64,000 bases of DNA, from NCBI GenBank assembly GCA_037976565.1, contig CP137682.1, positions 20,056,751 through 20,120,750 of the forward strand, in the 5' to 3' direction. Origin of the DNA: Mesocentrotus franciscanus. Its lineage: Eukaryota; Echinodermata; Echinoidea; Camarodonta; Strongylocentrotidae. The notes below the pieces were generated by a model. It had not been told where the DNA came from, ran no database searches, and was given only the letters and a program-made list of their open reading frames with translations. Made by a program: the position numbers and the translations under genes. Shown here piece after piece: positions 48,889 through 61,745 of this stretch. The stretch's first letter is position 1. Each line of letters begins with the position of its first letter.

Positions 48889-49918
48889 CAGGCGCAGATC
48901 CAGGATTTCTTAGGGGAGGCCCAAATTTGAAATTGTGCGAGCCAAATTTGGTACTAAAGCAGTGGCGTAATGAGCAAAATCGTTTGGGGAGGGGATGGGG
49001 GGCAGAAGAAAAATCCGCATCACCACCACTCTTAAATGGAGGCCCTGCTGAACGTTTTTCAAAGTGGTTGGGGGGGGGGCTACAGTATCTACGATCAGGT
49101 AGAGCGTAGCGTAAATTGGCGTGGGGTCTAGGGGGCAAAGGCCCTAGGTGGAGTCCAGGGGGCAGAGCCCCCGGAAGCTCAGGGGTTTTAGGCATTTAAT
49201 AACAGTCAGATGAGCATACTTTGATACCTTATTTGTGACACTGGCAGGTCACTAATTGGCGTGGGGTCCAGGGGGCAGAGCCCCCGGAAGCTCAGGGGTT
49301 TTAGGCATTTAATTACGGTCAGATGAGCTTATTTTGATACCTTATTTGTGACACTGGCAGGTCACTAATTGGCGTGGGCTCCCTTTTACTTCCCTTCCTT
49401 CTCTCTCTTTAAGTTTGCTGGGGGCAAGGGCCTTTCGGTCCCCCGATCCGGACGCTGTTGGCCGAATTAATCGCAACTGATCAGTCTCCCCTTCTTTTCA
49501 TCCTTTTCTTTTCTTCTTCCTCTTTTTTGGGTTCCCTTTTAGCTCTCCTTTCCCTTCCCCCCTTTTTTTGGCGGGGGGCAAGGGCCTTCTGCCCCCTCCC
49601 CCGATCCACAACTTCCTGGCGGGAAAATCGCAACTGATATCCCCCTTCTTTTCTTTTCTCCTTCCTCTTTATTTCCTTTCCTTTATCTCCTCTTTTCCTT
49701 TTTTCTTTCCCTTTCCTTCCTTCTCTCTTATTTTTTTGCTGGGGGGCAACAGCCTGGGAGGCAAAGCCCTATCGGCCCCCGATCTCCTTTTTTCCCCCTC
49801 TTCTTTTCTGCTTCCTCTTCTTTCTTTCCCTTTCTCTCCTTTTTCCCTTTCCCTTTTTTTCCTTCTCGCTCTCTTTTTTTTTGGGGGGCAAGGCCCCTGG
49901 CCCCTGGATCCGCGCCTG
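48889..49918. mobile_element. hAT-type non-autonomous element, 1,030 bp, with empty site in gene A
   Basis: Starts CAGGCGCAGATCCAGG and ends CCTGGATCCGCGCCTG (inverted). It is flanked by CCTCTAAC at 48881-48888 and 49919-49926. Gene A has a single CCTCTAAC at 23208-23215. Inside is a direct repeat of about 135 bp (GGCGTGGGGTC ... GGCAGGTCACTAA, near 49117-49380) and several T/C-rich stretches. No transposase. Confidence 0.9.
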
Positions 49919-50819
49919 CCTCTAACCTAATGGGCAATTATGAATTATGCCATGCTCATTGCATACCATGAAAAAGGTCTCTACTTGGTTTTGCTCCACT
50001 ATTGCAGTAGTGGCGTTAAGACTCCAACTGAGTGTTGAGTCATAGTGATCCAGGCCCAGATTCGACTTAGCTTCTCCTTAGCTTCCTAATCCTAGCCGGC
50101 CCCAGCTGTTGATTTCATCTTATGTTGCACTTGAAAAGATAATTATTAAATCATGTTGATAATGAAGTTAATAGAGGTTAATAAAAAAAGAGTTTATTGA
50201 TACTGCCGATGTTTGTTTTTTTCTTCTTCTCATTTCGTGAAAGATATTTTAGGGTGATGATGGTTATGATGATGATGATGATGATCCTGAAATAGGCCGA
50301 TGATGATGTAGGCACAACATGTTGTGACCGTATGACAAAGCTGTATGACTGCAGGTTCGAAAGTGATGATGCAGTCTTATGCAGAATTGAGTAATTGGTG
50401 TTTAACCTTGTGATGTTTGTCCGTCATATTTAAAACTGTTAGTGTCAAAATATATATTTTCTTATCAAACACGATCACAAAGGCCTTCGAGAAATCAACT
50501 CAAGGGCAATTTCAAGTATCTATAATATAAGACGGGGTTCAAGAATGCAGCCAATGGCAAACCTGTATTTAAGTCACGTGTTTATGCTTTAATTTTTTTT
50601 CCGTCGTGCCCGGCTATGCCATTTTTGTGCAGCAGCTATGCAAGTTGTACATAGCTACGCAAGCTCTGTGCAGCAGCTATGCAAGTTGTATATAGCTACG
50701 CAAGCTCTGTGCAGCATTCTTGGTGATCCACGCATATCTCGATGCGTTCAAAGTTCAGACGCGATGTAATGCATGTAATATCATATGGCATGATTGATGG
50801 GAGCGTACCATATGGTACG

Positions 50820-50965
50820 TACCTTTGCCGGGTACCCATATGACACCTTGGTGGAGAGTGGCAAATTCAGATTTATGTCTTGCCAGAGACATTAATTGGT
50901 GCCGCGAATCGTGAATTATCTGATCCGCAGTCCGGTGACGTATCCACTAGACCACCACATCTAAA
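50820..50965 (-). mobile_element. tRNA-derived SINE in gene B intron 1
   Basis: Counterpart of 24110-24250, with GATTCGCGGCACC and the TCTGGCAAGACATAAATC body. Confidence 0.68.
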
Positions 50966-51152
50966 CAGTTCTGATACAAAGAAGAAGGCAACTTTTAGCA
51001 TAAGCTTGTCTTGGGTATATCGGTACGCCTTCAATTCAATATAAATCTCATAGCAAATTAAAGAAGTTAAGAAGATTAGACGAAGAGAGAGAAATGAAAG
51101 TAACGGAAGGGAAAGGAATTTATATGGAAATATGGTAAAAGGAAGATCTTAC

Positions 51153-54100
51153 CAGTCCTTCGGGTGTATAGCACAATATCTGCCTTGTCCGGGTTGCTGA
51201 AAATAGCGCTATGCAAGATCGTGACTTCCACCGGAGTTTTAAACTGAAGACCAGGAGGGGATAGCTTAAGCCCAACTGAGATGATAACTTCGTTTTTTTC
51301 CAGGTTTAAGTCAGGTGGAATGTTTGTCAATGCTTCTGCTGTGATAATATTATGTTTGGCTCTGTCCACATCGTCTGGTGAAATTTTAACCTTGATGCTG
51401 TACTCGTCGAGACTTATAATCATTGTCTCTTCTGTGTTGCTCTTCCTCGAGTAGCGAGAGCTGTCTCGTGTACTGGTAAGATATGGATCGTATGGTCGGG
51501 AGTATGGGGGCATATAGCTAGGAAAAGCCTTACCACCAAATGTACTGCGAAGGGAGACATAGTTTTCCTCTTCCAACCAAATGAGTGGCTTAACGGCCTT
51601 TGTTGCTTCTCTATTTAAAAGATAGTCATGTATACCATGGTGGCCGCCATTAAAAGCAAGTCGTGAAGGTGTCCAGTAATCACTAGCAAGTCTCCACAGG
51701 TCTGCCCCTTTACTAACAAGGAATTTGACAATATCAAGATGACCCTTGAGTGATGCTATGTGAAGAGCTGTAAACCCATCTAGATCACCAATTTCAATGT
51801 CTGCTCCTTTGTTCACGATATACTCAACGACTTCAAGATGGCCCTCTTGAGTAGCACAACACAAGGGTGTCCTGTAGTTTTTGTTACATATGTCAAGTTG
51901 TGCCCCTTTCCTAACAAGGTACTTGACAATATCAAGATGACCCTCGAACGATGCTATGTGAAGAGCTGTAAACCCATCTCTATCACCAATTTCAATGCCT
52001 GCTCCTTTGTTCACAATATACTCGACGACTTCAAGATGGCCTTCTTGAGAAGCACAAGATAAGGGTGTCCTGTAGTTCTTGTCACATTTGTCTAGCTGTG
52101 CCCCCTTGCTCACAAGATGATGAACTATTTCAACGTGTCCATTGGACGATGCAATGTGGAGTGCTGTTAATCCATCTTTATTACCAATTTCAATGCCTGC
52201 TCCTTTGTTCACAATATACTCGACGACTTCAAGATGGCCTTCTTGAGAAGCACAAGACAAGGGTGTCCTGTAGTTTTTGTCACATATGTCAAGCTGTGCC
52301 CCTTTCCTAACAAGGTATTTGACAATATCAAGATGACCTTTTAATGATGCTATGTGAAGAGCTGTTAACCCATCTTTATCACCAATATCAATGCCTGCTC
52401 CTTTGTTCAAGATATACTCAACGACCTCAAGATGGCCTTTTTGAGAAGCACAAGACAAGGGTGTACTGTAGTTTTTGTCACATATGTCGAGCTGTGCCCC
52501 TTTCTTAACAAGGTATTTTACAACATCAATATGACCCTTGAGTGATGCTATGTGGAGAGCTGTAAACCCATCTTTATCACCAATATCAATGCCTGCTCCT
52601 TCGTTCACGATATACTCGACGACCTCAAGATGGCCTTCTTGAGAAGCACAAGACAAGGGTGTCCTGTCGTTTTTGTTACATATGTCAAGCTGTGCCCCTT
52701 TCCTAACAAGGGATTCGACAATATCAAGATGACCCTTGAATGATGCTATGTGAAGAGGTGTTAACCCATCTTTATCACCAATATCAACGCCTGCTCCTTT
52801 GTTCAAGATATACTCGACGACCTCAAGATGGCCTTCTTGAGAAGCACAAGACAAGGGTGTCCTGTCGTTTTTGTTACATATGTCAAGCTGTGCCCCTTTC
52901 CTAACAAGGATTTGACAATATCAAGATGACCCTTGAATGATGCTATGTGAAGAGGTGTTAACCCATCTTTATCACCAATATCAACGCCTGCTCCTTTGTT
53001 CAAGATATACTCAACGACCTCAAGATGGCCTTTTTGAGAAGCACAAGACAAGGGTGTCCTGTCGGTTTTGTCACATATGTCAAGCTGTGCCCCTTTCCTA
53101 ACAAGGTATTTGACAATATCAAGATGACCCTTGAATGCTGCTATGTGGAGAGCTGTAAACCCATCTTTATCACCAATATCAATGCCTGCTCCTTCGTTCA
53201 CGATATACTCGACGACCTCAAGATGGCCTTCTTGAGAAGCACAAGACAAGGGTGTCCTGTCGCTTTTGTTACATATGTCAAGCTGTGCCCCTTTCCTAAC
53301 AAGGTATTTGACAATATCAAGATGACCCTTGAATGCTGCTATGTGGAGAGCTGTAAACCCATCTTTATCACCAATATCAATGCCTGCTCCTTTGTTCAAG
53401 ATATACTCGACGACTTCAAGATGGCCTTCTTGAGAAGCACAAGACAAGGGTGTCCTGTCGTTTTTGTTACATATGTCAAGCTGTGCCCCTTTCCTAACAA
53501 GGGATTCGACAATATCAAGATGACCCTTGAATGATGCTATGTGAAGAGGTGTAAACCCATCTTTATCACTAATTTCAATGCCTGCTCCTTTGTTTACGAT
53601 ATACTCGACGACCTCAAGATGGCCTGCTTCAGAAGCACAAGACAAGGGTGTCATGTCGGTTTTGTCACAGTTGTCAAGCTGTGCCCCTTTGCTAACAAGA
53701 TGATGGACTATTTCAACGTGTCCGTTCAATGATGCAATGTGCAGTGCTGTTAACTCGTCTCGATTACAGTGATCAATATTTGCTCCTACGTTCAGTAAGA
53801 CCTCGACAATACCCAAATGGCCGCTTTCTGTTGCAAGACACAAGGGTGTCATCCCGCTCCTGAGTGCTTTGTCAACCTCTACCCGTTCGTTAACGAGAAC
53901 TTTGACAATTTCAAGGTGTCCATCTGATGAAGCCAAACTAAGTGCGGTCCAACCATCGTCAGTGCTCCTATCCAGGTCCGCTCCTTGACTGGTTAGATAT
54001 TTCACTCCATCTATATTACCAGTTTGTGATGCAGTATGTAGAGCTGTAAATCCACCTTTACCACACGCGTTAATGTTGGCTCCTTCTGTCAAAAGGTACT

Positions 54101-54566
54101 CTGCAATGTCAATATGGCCACCGTCTAAAGCAAGGTGTAGAGGTGTGAAGTAATCATTAGCAAGTCTCTCCAGCTCTGCCCCTTTACTAACAAGGTATTT
54201 GACAATATCAACATGACCCTCGAATGATGCTATGTGAAGAGCTGTAAACCCATCTTTGTCATTAATATCAATATCTGCTCCTTCGTTCATTAACAGCTCT
54301 ACCACATGAAGATGGCCTTTCTTTGAGCATAAGTGAACCGATGTCTGTAGGTTAGCATCGACTACATTCACTTTTGCTCCATGGTGGGTAAGGCATTTAA
54401 CCGTTTGCAAATGTCCGTTTTCCGAAGCAATGTGGAGGGGCGTCTTGCCAGAAGTATCCGAGCAGTTTACATCAACTCCTCCCGAATCCTCGGACTTGTC
54501 TCCCGAGTTGATTAGTGATTGTATCTTCAGGAAGTCTCCATTTGCTGCTGCTGAAAACAGCGCCAT
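51153..54566 (-). CDS. Gene B exon E1: ankyrin array (29 repeats) and ZU5 start
   Basis: Start ATG in the same context as gene A (MALFSAAANGD). Twenty-nine repeats of 33 residues; repeats 9-28 are an alternating two-repeat unit, one ending GAQLDICx, the other starting TPLSCASQEGHLEVVEYI, homogenised at DNA level with a 198-bp period. ZU5 follows a linker around MPPYSRPYDPY and includes LKLSPPGLQFKTPVEVT. Donor CTG|GTAAGA, phase 1. One base is missing in repeat 16 (GG at 52908-52909 where a sister repeat has GGG); restoring it gives 3415 nt, one repeat more than A less A's four extra codons. Confidence 0.92.
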
Positions 54567-55490
54567 GTTAAACGTATTTCACACGCACAACGTTTTTCCC
54601 ATTGTGACATGACATGTGACATTGAACTACTGTGTATATTAGCCCGTACCCTTTAGTAGTGTTATCTATTTGGACTATTCTGAGGAGCAATCAAGCGTGA
54701 TTATTTGAAAGCATTTCATAAATTGGACTTTGCATTCATATCGATATTCGGCTTCAGAAGTCTGACTACATTACTGTACAGTGTATTGCAACAATACAGA
54801 ACTATTGCCTTGCCATTTTCCTGATTTTTGTGTACATATGTTCTTCATACTTGAGCCCTTTGCTCAAAATGTATAACTTTCATAATTCTCATATTGAATA
54901 CATTCTCAGATTTTTGTTAGTAAAGAAAATGAACTAACCTTCTCGTTCTTGAAAATGAGTTCTAAATATGAAATAGAGAAATTTCGATTCACGGGTTGTT
55001 CAACAGACAGAAGATACCAGGGGCGGCGATCCCAGGGGGGACAGGGGAAAACGTCCCCTCAATTTTTTTAGGAGGGGATCTTCCCCCCTGAAAATTTGAA
55101 AAACTGCACACAAAAAAATGTATAGCAAATACTGACTAAAGACTGCAACACCCTTTATGCTCTGGAGGGCCCAAGAGTGCAGCGTTTAGACAAATAAAAA
55201 TGCAAAAATCTTCTCAATCGGTAGCTACGCTCCCTCGCATAATTTCCTTCAAAGTGTGCAAGTAAATATTGTAGAAAGTGAATCGGAAACAAGTATATTT
55301 CTTGTTTTTATACTATAGTTTTGCTAAGGAATGTAATTTTTTTAATAGTTTTTACAACAAAACTTCAAAAACCTGTGAGTGGGTAGTCACTTCCGTCACC
55401 TTCAACCCTCTGGTTCACTTTGCTCCCTCGCACTGGCGTACTGATGGGGGAGCTTGGGGCAGTTGCCCCCCTCCCAATATATTCAAACGT
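54567..55490. other. 5' flank of gene B and junction to R4
   Basis: 54567-54835 is homologous to the gene A flank and should hold the 5' UTR and promoter. From 55018 there is a truncated hAT-like fragment (CAGGGGCGGCGATCCCAGG) inserted relative to gene A. R4 joins at about 55500. Confidence 0.55.
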
Positions 55491-58400
55491 GGTTTATTTC
55501 TAATTCGATACCAGTGTTTGATCTCGCATATAATTGTGTTATCTGTGGCCTATTTTTAATGTATGAGTTATCATCGGTTCATGCGCACTACCTTCAGCCC
55601 TTTTATTTCACAAAGTTGTTCGTGAAAAGTTACCTAATTCCTATCTTTTTATGTTTTCTGTGTCTGTTTCAAATTCAAAAAATGTAGATTGGACCAAATA
55701 TATTATATTTTTACAGAAACCAAAATAGTAAAAACGCACTGCAGATGGGAAATCATAATCCCATTTCGCGTATTAATACGCCAATATACTTTTCAGGCAT
55801 CTAGGCCTACGTTTTTTTTTTTTCTTGTTTAACTAACATTTATCTACATTTGCTACTCTCCACCCTACTGAAGTAAATGGGTAATCAGTAGGAAGAAATT
55901 AATTTGCCTCTTATCATCATGATCATCATGATCATCATGATCATGGCGGCTCCGCTACAGCCCGGGGTAATATGATAAAATATGCTACTTTGTATTTAGC
56001 GCAGTAGAGTATAGAATATTTTCATATAGTAGCTGTGCTATATATATGGACATATTATTATAATTATCATTAACTTTTATGTTAACGTTGGATCAAGAAT
56101 AGTTTTCAGAATACCACCCAAATATTTATTGCTTTACCATTTGAGTTATCCCGCTTTTAACCACGCATAACAAGGCCATCACCACGTTTTGATTGCAAAA
56201 AAACTAACGCAAACTCAGCCGAATCCTCTGACCTATTACAAGTATTCGGGAAATACCTTTGGTCTACACCAAACATATAAATCCATTGTGTCGCGGAGAA
56301 TAGGTAAATTTACATTTGTAAAGAAACGACGACTGTGATTGCTGAACCATAATATTCACTTGTTGTTGAACTTGTTTTATGATACAAGATGTACTCTTAT
56401 AGAAGCCATACGATAGTCGCTATGAATATTGCGACAGTGGTCTCCGTGTAGATTAGGTGCGTTAAATTAATGCCAGTCTCGCCCTGTTACGTTTGGGTCA
56501 CTATGGTTTTGAAATGATAATAAATGATGTGGAATTAATAAATTTTAAAATATACATTATTGAAAAGCTCATATTCTCTGACACTTCCACTTAAGACTTC
56601 TTGGTCATTTTTTTGGCGTCAGAAGAGAAAGTAAACATTTCGATGATGTACAAATTATTAAAAGAAATAATTTGGAATTCTTGAGCAATTAAACAAAAAA
56701 GTTGGGTTTCCCTATTTTTCAGAAACACCCTGTATTATATAATAATGTTATTATCTCCTTTCTGAGCATAAAAAAGGCAAGAAACCTCACGTACTTGGAA
56801 AACTGTATTTAAACATTAAAAATTATTTAAAATTAAGTCACAATGTGTAGCCTACACACCGATGAATATTTAAAAAAAAATAGACTATCATCCGAAAACA
56901 ACCAACCCAGGCAAATGCAGATCGGAGGGTGTGTCAACCAGTCCCAAACCACTGGGCACTATTTGACGTACCAGTTTTATTGCCCCGATAATTGGACCCA
57001 ATCAGAAAGAAGAATCGCACGAAATTCCACATCTTGTGTTTGAAAAGTTCCCAACGATATATTAATACCACTTTTGTTCTAACATCTACCCATCAGTGTT
57101 GTAAAGTAAATTGCCCCTAAAATGATCGAAAACAGCAGTCACCTACATGCAACTTAATTCTAAGAGCGTAAACTGATAAGTGTTCACCTTGTTGCCAAAT
57201 AGAAACATGCATGGTTCATGTACTTATCTCAGAAATTCATTCCCTTTCTGCCAAAATTAAATCGGGTGATTATTTGTCAAAATATGAGTTGTTTATGAAA
57301 CCTTTGACAGATAAAGCATTGGGAATTCTATAGGACGGCCCATTATAAACCGCGTTCCAGTCAATGCTCTTTTTGAAAGGTAATCTAACGTCATTGGACG
57401 TGCAGAGATGTAATTTCTATTCAGACTGAGATTATCACATTATTTTTAATTTAATTCGATTCAATTTATTTCAAACACAAAAGAAAAACACAGATTATAT
57501 AAGATATATGAAATAATATGCTATCCATAATACATGTCATGTAGGCGTGCACCAAGGAAGAAGGCACTAAGGAGAAAACAGAAATTACTGATATTTTTGT
57601 ACACGACACTCTAAAGGATTGTCCACGACTACATCACAATCCACTGACCAAATTGCCAATTTGAGATTCCAATATAGATTTAGAGATCTCGTTTTTCGAA
57701 CATTCATAACTCCCTTATAATTTATTCCAAACGTTCGCAATCATGAGATATTAATCTTCTGCTTTGACACACAATTATTGAACTGATAACAAAGGAGCGC
57801 CTTTCACATTTATCTATAACTAATGTCATCATGATATACATAATAGTTCAATTAATCTAATGCAATTAAAAATATATATTTACATAAAGTATACAATTAC
57901 ATGCCTTTATATACAGTTTGATAAGTATACAGAAGAATAAACATCGAATAAAGGTACCATAAAAGACGACCCCTTTGTAATTAGTGTTTGAATGAGAAGG
58001 ATCTTCTCAAAAATGTGATGATGTTCGGGTTTTATGAGGGGTTCCCCTTTAATTTGGCTGATTTCTTCCTTCCTTAGTTCTTTTTTAAACAGTTTTCTCT
58101 CTCTCTCATACATGTATATATATTTTTTCAAATAATTAAAAAAAATAATGAAATTAACAAAAAAAATAACACTCGCATATGTATACACAAATTATGCTGA
58201 AACTATAATTTTTATGATATTCCCGTGGTTCTTCGAAAACATTTTCTCCCTTCCTGGTTGAAATACTGTAGGCCTACAACCTGATCCAGGTAAAACATGT
58301 AATTCCTTTTAGATTAAAGTGTATGACGAATATAAGTACATGGTTTAAACTATATAGGCCTGTATTCCTTCCCGACACACACCACACACATAACAGACGT

Positions 58401-59018
58401 GCTGGATCAAGTATCATTTACGGCGCTTCAGATACATTTTATAACCTTAAAAATATCGTCTTCTGGTGGATAATCTTATCCCATCGTGGTTAGACTAAAG
58501 TACGATCTCTTGCTGCAACAGTTGCGCCTGGTATCGCTTGCATTGTAAACAAGCTCAAGCTCCCACTCCCAGCAAAATTAATGATTTTGTAAACTAATTG
58601 TCTAAAGAATGGCATCGGGATACAAATTAGGAAGATAATCAATCGGGTGCAGCATTTACTCGGAATTGCTAAGTACATACCAGAGTTTGTAAATTTTGCG
58701 ATAATTTGGCTTTAGGATACTCTAGAATGCATAATTTCAGTATTCACAAAGTGAAGGGAAAAAAATATCTTGCTTGGTCGCTCCGCTCCCTCGCACAATA
58801 CAACAGCCTGTAAAGCACTGCATTATCAGTAGCGTGATTAATTATAAAATCACGATCAATACACAGCCATCGGCTTGATTGCGTAAAAAATACAAATTTC
58901 AGGACCAACACTGCATAACAAAATACGGGACTGCATAGATCGATGGTCCAGTGAAATCTTACCCGGGAATGTCGTCTCGGAAATTCAGAGGATATTTGGG
59001 GGTCATTAAGCTGTCTAC

Positions 59019-59443
59019 GTATCAGGACAATTACCCCCTGGATAATCACCTCCCGGAAATCACCGCCGGAAAACTACCACACTAGTACAATAACCCCCCG
59101 GAAAATTACCTCCACTCCTGAAAATTACCCCCTAGGACGATTAATAATAATAAATGTAATATTCAGCTTGTATATAGCGCTTAATACAGCTGGAACGTCT
59201 CTAAGCGCTTTACAGATATACTATTACCCCGGTCATTACCGCCCCCTGTTCATTAAAGGGGAATTCAACCCTTATAATAAGTTTGCAGGGGTTAATTGTC
59301 TGAGGGTGATTTTAAGGGGTAAGTGTCTTAGGGAAGTAATTTTCCGGGGTAATTGTCCTGGGGTGGTAATTTACTGGGGGTCATTGTCGCGCTGGTAATT
59401 GGCCGGGGGATAATTGTCCAGGGGTAATAATTGTCCTAGAACC
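59019..59443. mobile_element. Foldback GGACAATTACCCC element with 10-bp target duplication (R4)
   Basis: Orthologous to 32269-32715: same ends and same flanking AGCTGTCTAC (59009-59018 and 59444-59453). It differs internally by small losses in G runs. Confidence 0.8.
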
Positions 59444-60806
59444 AGCTGTCTACCTCATTGAGCGAACGGGCAAAGGGACTTAAATTTGCATCTGTGGTCA
59501 TTCATACTACAGAGTGCGTAGGTAGACCGCAACGAATGATATCAATACGTCTATATAATTATTGTCGAATTGTTCCCTTGAAAGTTGCGTTTCCCGGCTC
59601 TTTCCCCCCAGGAAGATTATCGATGGCGTTGCATGCAACAGAAGTTCATCGAAACCCCCTTTGTTTTTATTTTTAAAATCTTTAAAATCTAATGTTAATT
59701 TTCTTGGTCGGTCGCTATGGTACGTCGCAAAAAGAAATGTAATTTGTCAAAGTGCGTTGGTAAAATCCAAACATTTCTATCAAAGAATGCTACCAATACG
59801 TCTTGAAAGTTGCGTTTTCCGACTTTAAAAATTTCTTATAAGATACAAACTGATACTATGAAATAGAATTCGTGTACATATACAGACAATTTGCATGGAT
59901 TTTTAATTTATGATTTGTTCAAGAAATGTGTTGTAACAGAATCTGACAATAATAGGTATTCTTTTCCGAAATTCACTAATCACAATAGACAATGAAAATC
60001 GACCTTGTGTCGTTCTAAATTTTGGGAGACGTAATTGTCTACCTTCTGTTTGCCTTGTGGAGTAGCTATACTCTAGAATGTCACAGCAAATTTGTATTAA
60101 ATAGATCAAACATGAAAGCAGAGATTGATAAATCATCCAAATTATATAATGGGAGGATTCGCAATCTTTTAAGAAATGGAGTTGTACGAGTTTTCTTCTC
60201 TCTCTAAATGCAAACAAAATCACAAACTGCCATTTTCTGAGAATTCAATATGCTTCTTAATATTAAGGCTAACCTTACATTGCTTCCCCACACCTATATT
60301 CCGCAGGTGATGTATGGTTTTATCCACGTTTTATATAATAATGGCACCGTACACCTAGGAACAAAATGTCGCAATCTAAATAACAATCTATCTTTCTTCC
60401 TAATACACTGATTTACATAATGAATATGACTGTTCCATGACAGATGTCTGTCATAAGTGGCAACATCAACCTCTTTGATTTCCTCTCCAGCTATTTTCAG
60501 TTTACCATTTATACCTATTTTTGCTAAATACTAATTATTTACATGAAATAAGTTTTCATTGAATTAGTTGAAAGTTTGTTAGCAATGCACCAATTGTCAG
60601 TGTGTTGATAATTACTTTATCCACATTAATTTCGTGCTGCATGGTCAGCTGGAAAAGTATGTTAGATTCATCGGAATTATTCAGTTGCTAATGGCAGATC
60701 ATTTATATAGATAAAAGCAGAGTAGGCCGTAGTACTGAACTACTGATCCTTGTGGAGCTCCATATCTTATCTGACCTATTCCTTATCGATAACGTTTGAC
60801 CACAAA

Positions 60807-61745
60807 AGGTTTGTCTCCATCAGCACGAATTGGCCAAATAGCTATTTGTGATCCGGGAAATTAGCCTAAAGTTACAAATCGCGTCTTCATCAGCTCAAAA
60901 CTCGAGCTCGAGAAATTAGCTCGAGACATTTGCTCAGTGTTCGCGCATGCGTAGTGCGAGACGGACCATTCGAGCTAACAAATTAAAATCGCGTCTTCCC
61001 TCCAAAAGTTTATTAAAATACCGACCTGGCCAAGCGATTTCAATGGTAAATCTTTAGAACGAACGTATGTACAGATTGAACACACTAAAAATAAGATAGT
61101 TGGATGTGTGAGAGATAAGAACAAGTAGTAAAAGAATAAAAGATAACCACGTCAACGTTCCCTGGTTGATGATCGAGTTGGCAAGTGCGGAAACTGGTCA
61201 CTAATACTAACGGACGGGACTACAATAAATTGTACGACATACTACGTTTTGATGGGGTATTCTAAAGTTAAGCCCGACCTGCTCCTCGGTCCAGTGAGAC
61301 ATAATACAATACAATACAACACTAATACGTACAACTTAAAATAATCGAACATAATCCTAAGAAGAATTAACTGGAATATCTTTGATAAAACGATGAATAA
61401 TTCACTATGAGTAATTTAAAGTCCGCACACAGCAGTATGAACAAGTAACAGCAGTGTATACACGCAGATTTCTAGTTAACAGCTGATCGCACGTGAAGCG
61501 TTCGTGCATAAAAAAAGAAGCACCGGAAACCAGAAACAGTAGGATATCGTCTTGCATGCCGGGATCGAGAAATCTTCCCGAGCCTTCGGGCTGGTGAAGA
61601 CGGACCACAAATAACAGGCTATTTTGCAAACTAGCCCAAGATATCTTAGGAAGATTTCCCTAGCAATTAACCCGCTATTTCGTGATCGGGCTAATTTCCC
61701 GGATCAGAAATAGCGGGCTATTTGGCAAACTCAAGCTGATGAAGA
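60807..61745. mobile_element. Private DNA element with terminal inverted repeats in R4
   Basis: Left end AGGTTTGTCTCCATCAGC and right end, inverted, AGGCCTGTCTTCATCAGC; similarity continues inward through GATCCGGGAAATTAGCC. It splits the GACCACATTGAACAAT landmark, which is uninterrupted in R1 and nearly so in R3. Target duplication unclear. A 74-codon minus-strand frame inside (61629-61405) has no recognisable domain. Confidence 0.72.

Larger units (their letters stand above)
47788..51152 (-). other. Gene B intron 1
   Basis: 3.4 kb, longer than in gene A mainly because of the 1,030-bp hAT insertion. It also holds a GAT microsatellite (about 50265-50285), a two-copy 42-bp minisatellite (about 50630-50715, AGCTATGCAAGTTGTA unit) and a tRNA-SINE (about 50820-50965). 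Confidence 0.75.
40298..54566 (-). pseudogene. Gene B: ankyrin-repeat / ZU5 / UPA / death-domain protein, whole locus (frame broken as sequenced)
   Basis: Exons: E1 54566-51153 (29 ankyrin repeats, ZU5), E2 47787-47546, E3 46181-46068, E4 44096-43976, E5 43271-43170, E6 42874-42788, then a damaged terminal exon 40919-about 40350. Linker exon X has been lost where a foldback element now sits. Up to E6 the frame is consistent except for one missing base in E1 (52908-52909). The local death exon has a 4-nt loss and a replaced end. An intact X plus death exon lies further downstream at 36648-35620 in matching phase. The predicted product is about 1,500-1,600 residues; role as for gene A. Confidence 0.82.

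Noticed and set aside
48884..49937. Pro/Gly/Lys-rich open frames on both strands
   Set aside because: They lie inside a hAT-type element with T/C-rich low-complexity sequence.
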